A stretch of 64,000 bases of DNA from KACC-23026 sp963829575 (GTDB taxonomy: Bacteria; Bacillota; Bacilli; Bacillales; Sporolactobacillaceae): NCBI GenBank assembly GCA_963829575.1, contig CAWHJF010000016.1, positions 511,955 through 575,954 on the forward strand, written 5' to 3'. Position numbers and translations under genes: made by a program. The notes beneath the pieces were generated by a model. The model did not search any database. It had not been told where the DNA came from and saw only the letters and a program-made list of their open reading frames with translations. Below, piece after piece: positions 34,496-44,589 of this stretch (within the stretch, counting starts at the first letter, position 1; the number at the start of each line of letters is the position of its first letter).

Positions 34496-35749
34496 TTAGC
34501 AATGGTTGTCACTTGGCTTGGGATTTTTAAGACCAAACAACGGACGAATGAAAAGGGCCACATAAGAGCCAAGCAGACCAAACACAGCCCATACCCAACC
34601 ATGTAAACTAAAGGATGAGATCCCGCTAAAGTAAGCCCCGATATTACATCCAAAAGCAATACGTGCGCCATATCCCATTAAGATTCCACCAATAAGCGCT
34701 GATAAAACCACTTTAAATGGCAGCTTTCTTAAGAGGAATAAGCCTCCGATTGTGGCACCAAGAAAGGCACCAAGAATCACGCCAAAATTCATGACAGTTG
34801 TAGAATCAGCAAAGATCGACTGATGAAGCGCAGCTCCTTTTGCACCAGACCAGTACGACCAATGATCCACTGGGATTCCAACTGCAAGTGCAATTTTCGA
34901 TCCCCACAAAGCAAAGGCTGACGTAATCCCCCATGGTGAATGTCTAACAAGTAAAGTTAGACCGTTTAAAATCCCTAAACTTGCCGCCCCAACCATAATT
35001 GGCCAAGATCCTCTGAAAAGACGTTTCCAACCTTTATCAGATGGGAGCGCTGCAAGTCTTGGCGAACGGCGCTTCTTTTCGATATAAAAAGTGAGGCCAA
35101 AGATCAAAGCAAACACAACGATTTGAACCACCCATGCCCCGAAGTAGCCTAATCCTGTTGAGGTGGCAAGTGAGATGGGTTGGAAATGCGGGGTGTCATT
35201 GACCCAGAAATTAAAATTCCATGCGCCCAAAACCGACCCGATGACAAATCCAATTATAGTGTAGTAATTCTCACTTTTGCCCGCACCAATATGATACAAC
35301 GTACCCGATGCACACCCTTCACCAAGTTGCATGCCAATCCCAAATAAAAAGGAACCCACCACAACACTTGTTCCAACTGGAAATACGTAACCGGTCGGTG
35401 ATCCTCCAAAAAGACTCGCTTTCGTTGATAAAATAATCGCAAACAACGTACTAGAAATGGCTAACATCACCATATGAGCACGAATGCCTTGACCATTCCC
35501 AACCGCTAAAAACCTGCGGAAGGCTGATGTGAACCCAAAGCGAGCGTGAAAAAGTGAGAACCCTAAAAGTAAGCCTAGTAACAATTGAACCGCAAATCCT
35601 GCCCCGCCATAATGGTAGGCCAATAGATCTACGATAATGGCTATAAGTACGCCTACCCCTGTTAAAAGCGATTGAGGGGATGGTAGGCGATTAGCGACTG
35701 ATTTAGAAGAAGATTGCGTTTCATTCTTATGAATTGTAGATGCATCCAT
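34496..35749 (-). CDS. YeeE/YedE-family sulfur (thiosulfate) transporter, TsuA-like
   Basis: Polytopic membrane protein of 417 residues with two homologous halves. Each half carries the conserved cysteine signature: LGEGCASGTLYHIGAG in the first and GYGARIAFGCNIGAYF in the second, as in the thiosulfate channel TsuA, where cysteines relay the substrate. The final residue is also Cys. The usual TusA-like partner (TsuB) is not adjacent. AGGAGG precedes the ATG by 8 nt, and a strong promoter lies upstream. Confidence 0.9.
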   Translation of the reverse strand: MDASTIHKNETQSSSKSVANRLPSPQSLLTGVGVLIAIIVDLLAYHYGGAGFAVQLLLGLLLGFSLFHARFGFTSAFRRFLAVGNGQGIRAHMVMLAISSTLFAIILSTKASLFGGSPTGYVFPVGTSVVVGSFLFGIGMQLGEGCASGTLYHIGAGKSENYYTIIGFVIGSVLGAWNFNFWVNDTPHFQPISLATSTGLGYFGAWVVQIVVFALIFGLTFYIEKKRRSPRLAALPSDKGWKRLFRGSWPIMVGAASLGILNGLTLLVRHSPWGITSAFALWGSKIALAVGIPVDHWSYWSGAKGAALHQSIFADSTTVMNFGVILGAFLGATIGGLFLLRKLPFKVVLSALIGGILMGYGARIAFGCNIGAYFSGISSFSLHGWVWAVFGLLGSYVALFIRPLFGLKNPKPSDNHC

Positions 35750-35799
35750 CTATAATTCCTCCTATCCCGATTATATTAGTATGAATTATAACTTCGACT

Positions 35800-35828
35800 A
35801 TTATAGCACCGTTTTTCCCCAAGCTCAA
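35800..35828 (-). promoter_or_regulatory. promoter of the YeeE/YedE gene
   Basis: On the - strand TTGAGC (35823-35828), 17-nt spacer, extended -10 TGCTATAAT (TATAAT at 35800-35805). Confidence 0.75.
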
Positions 35829-35915
35829 TTATTAAAAACTTATAGGACTTCTAAATACTGATTATAATAATGCACACGTTAAGCAAATGCTGACTAAATA
35901 GTGCCGTTAACCAAA

Positions 35916-35959
35916 AGAAAACGATGATTGTATGTTTAATACAATCATCGCTTTTAAAG
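35916..35959. terminator. bidirectional hairpin
   Basis: CGATGATTGTAT/ATACAATCATCG with GTTTA loop, A-run before and CTTTT after. The 35829-36104 gap also has a weaker hairpin with T-run at 35986-36018 (AAAACTG/CAGTTTT) and no convincing gene. Confidence 0.6.
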
Positions 35960-36104
35960 TGGACATATCCTTTATTTGCAAATAAAAACTGCAAACAATT
36001 TATGTTTACAGTTTTTTGGGGCAATATTATATTTTCGAGTTCTGAAAAAGTTACTTTTGACTAGAGTAGCTTTCCAAAATGGCAATTTTAAAATTCAAAT
36101 CAAA

Positions 36105-36138
36105 AAAATAAAAACCACCAAATATGTATTTGGTGGAG
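36105..36138 (-). terminator. terminator of ssrA
   Basis: CCACCAAATA/TATTTGGTGG hairpin followed on the - strand by TTTTTATTTTTTT; its left arm overlaps the encoded CCA end of tmRNA. Confidence 0.8.
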
Positions 36139-36491
36139 ACGGTGGGAATTGAACCCACGTCCAGAGATAACGCAATTTAAGCTTCTACGAGCATAGTCGG
36201 CATACTTAGTTTTCGCCAACATGTCGGCCTACCGACAGGCACTCATGCGGCTAGCCCGATTGTGCTCTTCTTGACGCCCCCAGGCGGAGAGCTTCAAGCG
36301 TATCCCACTAAGAGTGAGTCCCTTACCCTACCACGTGGGTGATGGAGGGAGGAACCGCTTCAGAGCTTACGCTGCGAAAGCGAGGTTGTTGTTTTCTTTG
36401 CCAGTTATAGGCTTTTGGCGTTTTAACGAGGCCGACCCCCTCGGCTCGCAACTTAAACCCGACCTACCCCTGTCGAATCCAGAACGTCCCC
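36131..36491 (-). ncRNA. ssrA: tmRNA
   Basis: Transfer-messenger RNA that rescues stalled ribosomes and tags the nascent chain for ClpXP-type proteases. The 5' end GGGGACGTTCTGGATTCGAC pairs with the 3' end ...CGTCTCC plus ACCA; the T-arm GGGTTCAATTCCC is clear. The tag reading frame after AACTG encodes (A)GKENNNLAFAA followed by TAA. It lies next to smpB, its protein partner, as is usual in Bacilli. Length about 361 nt. Confidence 0.95.
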
Positions 36492-36644
36492 ATAAGTTCC
36501 GCGCGTATTCGCACGAAAGGAAGTGTTCGGAAGACCAGAGAGCGTGTCACTGATTCTTTAAGTTACTTTAAAAGTATAGCACGGCTCAAGTTTGAATTCA
36601 ACCACACAGGCATAATTTGGCAGCAGCCACACGCTCACTGCCTT

Positions 36645-37115
36645 TTATATGCCTTTTTCAGCGCGACGCACCGCTTTTTGAATTTGTCGTTCTGAATCTC
36701 GTTGCTTAATACTTTCCCGTTTATCATAATTCTTTTTACCTTTACCGACACCAATTAGAAGCTTACAATAGCCATTTTTGATGTACATTTTAAGCGGCAC
36801 AATGGTATAACCAGATTCCTTAGAGATGCCAATAAGCTTGTTGATTTCTTTTTTGTGAAGCAAGAGCTTACGCGTGCGAAGTGGGTCATGGTTATAACGA
36901 TTGCCTTGCTCATAAGGCGCTATGTGCATGTTATGGACAAACACTTCGCCATTTTCAACGCGAGCAAAGGCATCCACAAAGTTGACGGAGCGTTTGCGAA
37001 TGGATTTAATTTCTGTCCCCATTAACACGATCCCCGCTTCAAACGTTTCTTCAATAAAATAATCGTGTCGCGCACGACGGTTTTCTGCAACTTGATTGTC
37101 TTTTTTTCCAGGCAA
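36645..37115 (-). CDS. smpB: SsrA-binding protein SmpB
   Basis: 156-residue OB-fold RNA-binding protein that carries tmRNA into stalled ribosomes. Motifs: NRRARHDYFIEETFEAGIVL, GTEIKSIRKRSVNF (RNA-binding), and the basic C-terminal tail GKKNYDKRESIKQRDSERQ that inserts in the mRNA channel. It lies directly upstream of ssrA and downstream of rnr in the conserved secG-est-rnr-smpB-ssrA order. Confidence 0.97.
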   Translation of the reverse strand: MPGKKDNQVAENRRARHDYFIEETFEAGIVLMGTEIKSIRKRSVNFVDAFARVENGEVFVHNMHIAPYEQGNRYNHDPLRTRKLLLHKKEINKLIGISKESGYTIVPLKMYIKNGYCKLLIGVGKGKKNYDKRESIKQRDSERQIQKAVRRAEKGI

Positions 37116-37295
37116 CTCGATGCCCCCTCTCCGTTTTTCTTTTCTGTCTATTAGGTCTTCCTTTAATACGATCGACCACAGGGTAATTAATCATTACTAA
37201 TTATTATACCATGAAGCGACCGCGGCTGACCAAGAAGCAAAGGGAAGACCCCTCAGTGAGGAGTCAAACCCTCTCTAGTCAGGACAATTGCTTAT

Positions 37296-39625
37296 TTAAC
37301 GGCGGCGTTTCTTTTTCTTGGAACGGGGACTGGCTGGGTTTGGACGTGTGTCTGGCTTCCCATCACGACGTTTTCCAGCACCACCGCCACCTTTCCCACG
37401 TGGCCCACTTTCACTGCCTCTTCCGCCTCCGGATTTCGATTTTGGTCCTGTAATCACGCGAGGGCGTTCCGGACGGGCCCGTCTCGCTGTGCCTTTCATA
37501 CCAACGACTTCAAAATCAATCGCGCGTTCATCCACATTCACATTCTGCACGCGTACTGTGATTTCATCACCGATGCGGAATACATTGGCCGTCCGCTCAC
37601 CAACGAGCGCCATATGTTCCTCGACATAATGATAATAGTCATCGGTCAAGAAGCTGATATGGACAAGCCCTTCAATGGTGTTTGGAAGCTCCACAAACAG
37701 CCCGAAATTCGTGACACTGCTAATGACGCCTTCGAATTCCTCACCAATTTTATCTAACATATATTCCGCTTTTTTCAGATCATCCGTTTCGCGTTCAGCA
37801 TCGACTGCTCGGCGTTCCATTTCAGACGTATGCTTTGCAATCTCATCTAAATGCGCATCCCAATGTTGTTGGGTTTTCGCATCAATTTTCTTTTCAAATA
37901 GATACGTGCGAATCAAACGATGGACAATAAGGTCGGGATAACGTCGAATTGGTGACGTAAAATGGGTATAGAATTCCGCTGCCAAGCCAAAGTGCCCCAC
38001 GCTATCCGGATTGTATTTTGCCTGTTGCATCGAACGCAACATCACCGTGCTGATCACAGGCTCTTCGGGTTCTCCTTTGACCTCTTCTAGAAGGGATTGC
38101 AACGTGCGCGGATGGATCGAATCCGTGCTCCCTTTTACCACATAACCAAAGTTCACAGCAAACTTAAAGAATCGCTCAAGTTTGGCCGGATCCGGATCTT
38201 CATGAATCCGATACAGGAATGGGACATCCATCCAATGGAAATGTTCGGCCACCGTTTCATTCGCAGCCAGCATGAATTCTTCAATTAAGCGCTCGGCCAC
38301 ACTGCGTTCTCGGATCACGACATCTGACGGATGGCCGTCATCATCGACAAGATTTTTGCCTCGGCAAAATCAAAATCAATCGCCCCACGCTCACGGCGTT
38401 TTTCAGTTAAAATCGACGCCAATTCACCCATCTGATCAAAAAATGGGATGAGGTCTTTGTACCGCTCTAAAACCTCTTCATCGTCTCGTTCTAGGATCTT
38501 ACGTACATTTTTATACGTCATCCGCTCGTTCGTTTTGATCACACTTGGGAAAATTTCATGGTTGACGACTTTTCCGTTTGGCGAAATTTCCATCAAACAA
38601 GAGATCGTCAAACGATCAACTTGCGGATTCAAACTGCAAATGCCGTTTGAGAGCCGATGTGGAATCATCGGAATCACGCGATCCACTAAATACACACTTG
38701 TCCCACGCTCGAGCGCTTCTTTATCAATCGGCGAGTCTTCCGTTATGTAATGACTGACGTCGGCAATATGAACGCCCAATTGGTAGTTTCCATTATCTAA
38801 TTTAATGACGTTAACCGCATCATCAAGGTCCTTCGCGTCTTCACCGTCGATCGTGACAATTGTCCAATCGCGAAGATCGCGTCGCCCTTCAAAATCAACT
38901 TCCGAAATCGTATCGGGAACCTTGGTTGCTTGTTGAACAACTTCTTCCGGAAATTCAGTCGGAATACCATATTTATGGATGATCGAAAGAATATCCACAC
39001 CCGGATCATTTTTATGACCAAGAATTTGAACGACAATTCCCTCGGCATTTTTTCGACCATCAGGATATTTGGTCAATTCTACAACAACCTTATGACCTTC
39101 TGCCGCACCATTCATATTCTCTTTTGAGATAAACACATCGTTTGGAATCCGTTTATCATCCGGAAGGACAAAACCATAGAATTCACTCGATGTAAACGTT
39201 CCGACAATCCGGGTTGTCCCACGCGCAACAATCCGAACGACGACGCCCTCAGGTCGATCTCCGCGTGAACTCCCTTGCAGTCTAACAAGAACCGTATCAC
39301 CGTTCATCGCACCATTCAAGTCGCCTTGAGAGATATAGACATCCTTACTCTTATCGGGTTCATCTGGGATAATAAAAGCAAACCCTTTGGCATGCCCTTG
39401 CACACGGCCCCGAATCAAATTCATTTTTTCTGGCAGACCATATCGATTGCTGCGTGTACGAACGACGAGCCCTTGATCTTCCATATCATTCAACGTCTTG
39501 ACCAAATCTTTAAAGTCTTCCGCATCTTGCATGCTAAAAAGCGCTTCTAACTCTTGCAGGGTCAGTGGCTTAACGGCCTCTTCCCCCATGTAATCCAAAA
39601 TTCGTTCTTTTAATTCCTCATTCAA
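37296..39625 (-). pseudogene. rnr: RNase R, split by a 1-nt frameshift
   Basis: 3'-5' exoribonuclease that degrades structured RNA and faulty mRNA with tmRNA. Two frames together give about 777 residues, the full RNase R length. The 5' part (38315-39625) has the N-terminal HTH, cold-shock domains and most of RNB, with the catalytic VTIDGEDAKDLDDAVNV; the 3' part (37296-38318) has the rest of RNB, the S1 domain and a Lys/Arg/Gly-rich tail. The break lies at 38346-38356: restoring one base (TTGTC to TTGGTC) would give the expected IL-VDDDGHPSDVVIRERS continuity. Both halves are otherwise intact, so this is either a sequencing error or a recent mutation. Confidence 0.93.
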
Positions 39626-39712
39626 ACTTATTTCCTCCTCAATGGGTGAGGAGTTCCAACCTAAGAGGCCTCTTGTTGTATTGACGTCCTTTGGTTTTGG
39701 CCTCTAACCGGG

Positions 39713-40462
39713 TCACCCCACCGTCCAATCTAAACGTTCAAGAAAACTGTATACATCTTGATGCAACTGTTCTTTTTCAGGTCCAAACGTAATAACATGC
39801 GCCGAGTCCTCATACCATTTTAACTCTTTTTGTTCGGATTCAACCTCGTCCATAATAATTTCAGGACTTTGAAGGTCAATCATCTCATCATTTCGTGCTT
39901 GTGCAACAAAAATCGGTGCATAGACGTGATCTAAATGGGCGCGCACGTCTATGATCAAGTCGCTTAATTGATTGAGCGTGTCCATCGGTGCATTTTGAAA
40001 AGCTTCCATTTCAGACGCAACTTGCGCTTTTGATTTTCCTTCAAGCTGTTTCCAATCTCTCGCGTACTCAATGACCCCTTTTCGGATGTTTTCCTCCGTT
40101 TTTGCGGTCATCGGCGAGCACATGGTAAAAAGTCCTTTTATGGGAAAAGTGTATCCAACTTTGACCGAAAATACCCCTCCAAGTGACAATCCACCGACTG
40201 CAATTTCTTCATAGCCTAAATCTCTCAGATGTTCGATGCCACCTTTGACGTCTCCCCACCAATCTTCCGGTCCAGTTTTAAGCAATTCTTCCGGTGGGAC
40301 ACCATGTCCTTTATAATGAGGCGCATGTGACGTATACCCTCTTTCTTGGAGAAAGCGTCCAAGCATCCGAACGTCGGCCGAGTTTCCCGTAAACCCGTGG
40401 AGTAAGAGCACAGCACGCGGTCCCGCTTCGAAAGTAAAAGGTTTTGGTGGTACGATTTTCAT
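39713..40462 (-). CDS. est: carboxylesterase, Est30-type alpha/beta hydrolase
   Basis: Serine carboxylesterase/monoacylglycerol-lipase-like enzyme, 249 residues. Oxyanion region LLLHGFTGNSADVRMLG, nucleophile elbow GLSLGG, acid in ARNDEMIDLQ and base in DSAHVITFG give a full Ser/Asp/His triad. It closely resembles Geobacillus Est30, and its place between secG and rnr is conserved in Bacilli. ATG 40462 is set by AAAGGAGG 9 nt upstream. Confidence 0.93.
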   Translation of the reverse strand: MKIVPPKPFTFEAGPRAVLLLHGFTGNSADVRMLGRFLQERGYTSHAPHYKGHGVPPEELLKTGPEDWWGDVKGGIEHLRDLGYEEIAVGGLSLGGVFSVKVGYTFPIKGLFTMCSPMTAKTEENIRKGVIEYARDWKQLEGKSKAQVASEMEAFQNAPMDTLNQLSDLIIDVRAHLDHVYAPIFVAQARNDEMIDLQSPEIIMDEVESEQKELKWYEDSAHVITFGPEKEQLHQDVYSFLERLDWTVG

Positions 40463-40555
40463 GATGAAATCCTCCTTTAGCGTGCCTGTCACCTACAGGC
40501 AATCCCAGCTATTGTCTTATGTATTTGATATGTTCCCTCAATTCTGGAGAGTTAA

Positions 40556-40592
40556 AACCAAAAAGAAACAGCACCCGAACCTCGGCTGCTGA
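40556..40592 (-). terminator. possible terminator between secG and est
   Basis: CAGCA/TGCTG stem with partial inner pairing, then TTTCTTTTTGG on the - strand. Confidence 0.5.
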
Positions 40593-40645
40593 TTGGATCC
40601 ATTTATAAGTTTAGCACACAACACCATGTTGACCAATTGATTCAC

Positions 40646-40879
40646 TTATTTAAAATAAAAACCGAGCAAGAAACTGACCACAAAGAAAACCACAGCGCAC
40701 ACTACTGTAATTCTGTGCAAAACTTTATCTAAACCGCGCGCTTTCTGCTTACCGAAAAGCTGCTCAGCACCTCCTGTAATCGCTCCAGATAACCCTTCGC
40801 TTTTACCGGATTGCAAAAGGACGATGGCAATGATTGTAAGTGCTGAAATGATAAGTAGTACGACGAGAAGAATATGCAT
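40646..40879 (-). CDS. secG: preprotein translocase subunit SecG
   Basis: Small membrane subunit of the SecYEG channel, 77 residues, two transmembrane helices (about 2-22 and 55-76) with the conserved cytoplasmic loop IVLLQSGKSEGLSGAITGGAEQLFG. ATG 40879 follows AGGAGGTGGAG; the longer frame upstream has no support. First gene of the secG-est-rnr-smpB block. Confidence 0.95.
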   Translation of the reverse strand: MHILLVVLLIISALTIIAIVLLQSGKSEGLSGAITGGAEQLFGKQKARGLDKVLHRITVVCAVVFFVVSFLLGFYFK

Positions 40880-40989
40880 AAGGCTCCACCTCCTGATTAC
40901 CGAACATTGTGGCATAACCACACTTAATTTATATTATATCATTTCGCTTGGGTAAAAAGAAAGAGTAGAATGACAAACTTCTGTAAGGC

Positions 40990-41505
40990 ATAGAACTCGC
41001 TCAGTTATGAGTGGAAAAGGGATTATATGAGTGAATCTCCTTCTCTTTTGAGCAGTTTGAAGATTATATGAGCGCAGGCTACTTTACGAGTGGAACTCGC
41101 TGATTTATAAGCGGAAAAATGATTATATGAGCGAAACGCCTTCTCTTTTGAGCAGTTTGAAGATTATATGAGCGCAGGCTACTTTATGAGTGGAACTCGC
41201 TGATTTATAAGCGGAAAAATGATTATATGAGCGAAACGCCTTCTCTTTTGAGCAGTTTGAAGATTATATGAGCGCAGGCTACTTTACGAGTGGAACTCGC
41301 TGATTTATAAGCGGAAAAATGATTATATGAGCGAAACGCCTTCTCTTTTGAGCAGTTTGAAGATTATATGAGCGCAGGCTACTTTACGAGTGGAACTCGC
41401 TGATTTATAAGCGGAAAAATGATTATATGAGCGAAACGCCTTCTCTTTTGAGCAGTTTGAAGATTATATGAGCGCAGGCTACTTTATGAGTGGAACTCGC
41501 CCTCT
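40990..41505. repeat. 100-bp tandem repeat array, about 5 copies
   Basis: The block ACTTTAYGAGTGGAACTCGC recurs at 41081, 41181, 41281, 41381 and 41481, exactly 100 bp apart, after a degenerate first copy. Each unit contains two GATTATATGAGCG half-motifs about 50 bp apart, so it is itself an old duplication. It fills the gap between eno and secG and no plausible ORF crosses it. Confidence 0.95.
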
Positions 41506-41518
41506 TATATGCAAAATT

Positions 41519-41555
41519 AAAAATAACCGACCCCTAAAGGGCCGGCTATTTTTGA
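41519..41555 (-). terminator. terminator of the glycolytic operon
   Basis: AAATAACCGACCC/GGGCCGGCTATTT hairpin right after the eno stop, T-run on the - strand. Confidence 0.75.
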
Positions 41556-41567
41556 CTCTATTACTTA

Positions 41568-42854
41568 TTACTTTTTCAAGTTATAGAAAGCGGTACGACC
41601 GGCATATTGACCTTGGCCAGCAAGCTGATCGGTAATGCGAAGCAATTGGTTGTATTTCGCAACACGGTCTGTACGAGAAGGTGCACCCGTTTTGATTTGA
41701 CCCGCGTTTGTTGCAACCGCAATATCCGCAATGGTTGTATCTTCCGTTTCACCAGAACGGTGAGAGATGACGGCCGTGTAACCTGCACGCTTCGCCATTT
41801 CGATCGCTTCAAACGTTTCAGTAAGAGTACCGATTTGGTTCACTTTGATAAGGATAGAGTTACCGATCCCTTTTTCGATTCCTTCAGCAAGTTTAGTCGT
41901 GTTGGTAACAAACAAGTCGTCCCCAACAAGTTGGACTTTCTTACCGATGCGTTCTGTGAGAAGCTTCCAGCCTTCCCAGTCGTTCTCATCCAAACCGTCT
42001 TCGATTGAAATGATTGGGTATTTATCAATAAGTTGCTCGTAAAGGTCTACCATTTCTTCAGAAGTTTTTACGACGCCTTCACCTTTAAGGTTGTATTTAC
42101 CATCTTCATAAAGCTCAGAAGACGCCACGTCCATTGCGATCGCAACTTGTTCACCTGGCTTGTAACCCGCTGCTTCGATGGCTTCGATGATTGTTGTAAT
42201 GGCTTCTTCGTTAGAAGCAAGGTTTGGTGCAAAACCGCCTTCGTCGCCAACAGCAGTGTTCAAGCCTTTAGATTGAAGGACTTTTTTCAAGCTATGGAAA
42301 ATTTCAGCGCCCATACGAACTGCTTCTGGGAACGTTTCAGCACCCACAGGCATGATCATGAATTCTTGGAAGTCAACGGTGTTATCCGCATGTTCTCCAC
42401 CATTCAAGATGTTCATCATTGGGGTTGGAAGAGTTTTTCCAGAGAATCCGCCAAGATAGCGGTATAAAGGTACTTCAAGGAACTCAGCGGCAGCGTGGGC
42501 ACAAGCCATAGACACACCTAAAATCGCGTTCGCACCGAGTTTTCCTTTGTTTTCTGTACCATCTAAAGCGATTAACGCTTGGTCAATGGCAACTTGATCT
42601 AATACACTGTAACCCGCAAGTTCAGGGGCAATGATGGAATTTACGTTATCGATCGCTTTTAAAACGCCTTTTCCAAGATAACGGTCTTTGTCACCATCAC
42701 GAAGTTCAACAGCTTCGTATTCACCTGTTGACGCACCGCTTGGTACCATTGCGCGTCCAATAACTCCGGATTCAAGATAGACTTCTACTTCAACAGTTGG
42801 ATTTCCGCGAGAGTCTAGTACTTCGCGTCCATAAACATCCACGATCATTGGCAT
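41568..42854 (-). CDS. eno: enolase
   Basis: Converts 2-phosphoglycerate to phosphoenolpyruvate; 428 residues. It begins MPMIVDVYGREVLDSRG, the universal enolase N-terminus, with GASTGEYEA loop, metal ligands in IAMDVASSE, SIEDGLDEND and LVGDDLFVTN, and catalytic-loop SHRSGETEDT near 370. The frame stays open upstream but ATG 42854 is the true start (TTGGAGC upstream plus family N-terminus). Last gene of the operon. Confidence 0.97.
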   Translation of the reverse strand: MPMIVDVYGREVLDSRGNPTVEVEVYLESGVIGRAMVPSGASTGEYEAVELRDGDKDRYLGKGVLKAIDNVNSIIAPELAGYSVLDQVAIDQALIALDGTENKGKLGANAILGVSMACAHAAAEFLEVPLYRYLGGFSGKTLPTPMMNILNGGEHADNTVDFQEFMIMPVGAETFPEAVRMGAEIFHSLKKVLQSKGLNTAVGDEGGFAPNLASNEEAITTIIEAIEAAGYKPGEQVAIAMDVASSELYEDGKYNLKGEGVVKTSEEMVDLYEQLIDKYPIISIEDGLDENDWEGWKLLTERIGKKVQLVGDDLFVTNTTKLAEGIEKGIGNSILIKVNQIGTLTETFEAIEMAKRAGYTAVISHRSGETEDTTIADIAVATNAGQIKTGAPSRTDRVAKYNQLLRITDQLAGQGQYAGRTAFYNLKK

Positions 42855-43053
42855 ATTTGTCAGCTCCAATTCATCTTTAATTATTTGTTTGTTCTTCTTA
42901 AAAGCTTGAGTGTTGATTTTCGCTCCAGTACACGCACTCTCCGCGGGAGTCTCGAGACCTTCACTTTCAATCAACCCTTCCTCTAAAAAAATCAACTTGA
43001 ACATTCAAGGTTTCGATATAATTCTTAAAAAGTCATCCTACAGTTTAACCAGT

Positions 43054-44589
43054 TTAATGCTTAATTAACGACACGCCGTCCATTTCTTTGGATTTTTGAA
43101 CATCTAACAAATCCAAAAGAGTTGGAGCGAGGTCTGCAAGCTTCCCATCCGTACGAAGTTCCACACCAGAACGCGTCACAATCACGGGCACAGGGTTCGT
43201 CGTATGCGCCGTTTGCGGGTTGCCTTCAACCGTAAGCACTTCATCCGCATTCCCGTGGTCGGCCGTGATGATCGCTTCGCCGCCTTTAGCAATAAGTGCG
43301 TCAATTACTTTACCTAGGCACTCATCCACCGCTTCAATCGCTTTAATTGTCGGCTCAAGCTTACCAGAGTGACCCACCATGTCGGGATTAGCAAAGTTCA
43401 AGATGATCGCGTCGAATTTATCCGCCGCAATGGCTTCTAGGAGCGCATCCGTAACTTCGTAAACACTCATCTCCGGCTTCAAGTCATAAGTCGCAACGTT
43501 AGGCGATTTAATCAAAATCCGTTCCTCACCTGGGAAGGGTTCTTCACGTCCACCGCTAAAGAAAAAGGTGACGTGCGGATATTTTTCCGTTTCAGCAATA
43601 CGAAGTTGCTTCAACCCGTTCTGGGCTAATACTTCACCTAACGTGTTATCCAGGTTAGTTGGTTTAAACGCGACCGTGCCATTGACCGACTCACTAAAAT
43701 GGGTCATGCAGACAAAGTGAAGGTCTTTTGGTAACTTAGGTCCACGGTCAAACCCACGGAAATCTTCGTTCGTAAAGACTTGAGAAATTTGAATCGCACG
43801 GTCTGGACGGAAGTTAAAGAAGATTACGGCATCGCCATCTTCAATCGTCGCAACCGGTGAGCCATCTTCGTTCTTCAAGACAGCTGGCAACACAAACTCG
43901 TCATGGATTTCATGATCATAGGAATCTTGAATGAGTTCAAGTGGATCCGTATAGTCTGGGCCATCGCCATAGACCATCGCACGATACGCTTTTTCAATTC
44001 GTTCCCAACGATTGTCCCGATCCATGGCATAATAGCGGCCGGAAAGCGTCGCCAGTTTCCCGACACCAATTTTCTCAGTTTCTTCTAAAGTTTGTTTTAT
44101 AAAAGTTGGGGCCGTTTGCGGGCCAACATCACGGCCGTCTAAGAATCCGTGAATGAATACATCATTAACCTGTTCGCGAGCCGCTAATTTTAAAACCGCA
44201 AACATATGTTGAATATGGCTGTGGATCCCGCCGTTGGACAATAAACCAAGCACATGAAGCTTTTTGCCACGTTCTTTCACGACACGCATCGCTTCAACCA
44301 ACGTTTCATTTTCAAAAAACTCACCGTTTTCAATGGAGAGGTTCACACGGCTCAAGCTTTGATAAACCACCCGGCCGGCCCCAATATTCATGTGTCCGAC
44401 TTCGGAGTTTCCCATTTGACCTTCTGGAAGACCAACGAACAAACCATCTGCTCGAAGTTGTGCATGTGGATATGTCTCCCAGAGGCGATCAAAATTAGGT
44501 TTATTCGCTTGTGATACGGCATTCCCCATTGTTTCTTTTCGACAACCAAAACCATCTAAAATAATTAAGGCACGTGGAGACTTAGCCAT
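43054..44589 (-). CDS. gpmI: 2,3-bisphosphoglycerate-independent phosphoglycerate mutase
   Basis: Mn-dependent mutase converting 3- to 2-phosphoglycerate, 511 residues. Alkaline-phosphatase-fold motifs: ILDGFG at the start, the phospho-serine loop QMGNSEVGHMNIGAGR near residue 60, FDGRD-type segment LDGRDVGPQTA, and metal sites NFANPDMVGHSG and ITADHGNADE. Its ATG overlaps the tpiA 3' end by 8 nt. It is the spore-former type whose activity depends on pH and Mn. Confidence 0.97.
   Translation of the reverse strand: MAKSPRALIILDGFGCRKETMGNAVSQANKPNFDRLWETYPHAQLRADGLFVGLPEGQMGNSEVGHMNIGAGRVVYQSLSRVNLSIENGEFFENETLVEAMRVVKERGKKLHVLGLLSNGGIHSHIQHMFAVLKLAAREQVNDVFIHGFLDGRDVGPQTAPTFIKQTLEETEKIGVGKLATLSGRYYAMDRDNRWERIEKAYRAMVYGDGPDYTDPLELIQDSYDHEIHDEFVLPAVLKNEDGSPVATIEDGDAVIFFNFRPDRAIQISQVFTNEDFRGFDRGPKLPKDLHFVCMTHFSESVNGTVAFKPTNLDNTLGEVLAQNGLKQLRIAETEKYPHVTFFFSGGREEPFPGEERILIKSPNVATYDLKPEMSVYEVTDALLEAIAADKFDAIILNFANPDMVGHSGKLEPTIKAIEAVDECLGKVIDALIAKGGEAIITADHGNADEVLTVEGNPQTAHTTNPVPVIVTRSGVELRTDGKLADLAPTLLDLLDVQKSKEMDGVSLIKH

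Noticed and set aside
38340..38360. Programmed -1 frameshift in rnr
   Set aside because: No canonical slippery heptamer in phase and RNase R is not known to use one; error or mutation is simpler.
40990..41505. CRISPR array in the 100-bp, 194-bp or 52-bp repeats
   Set aside because: Whole units repeat head to tail with no unique spacers, unit sizes are wrong and no cas genes are present.
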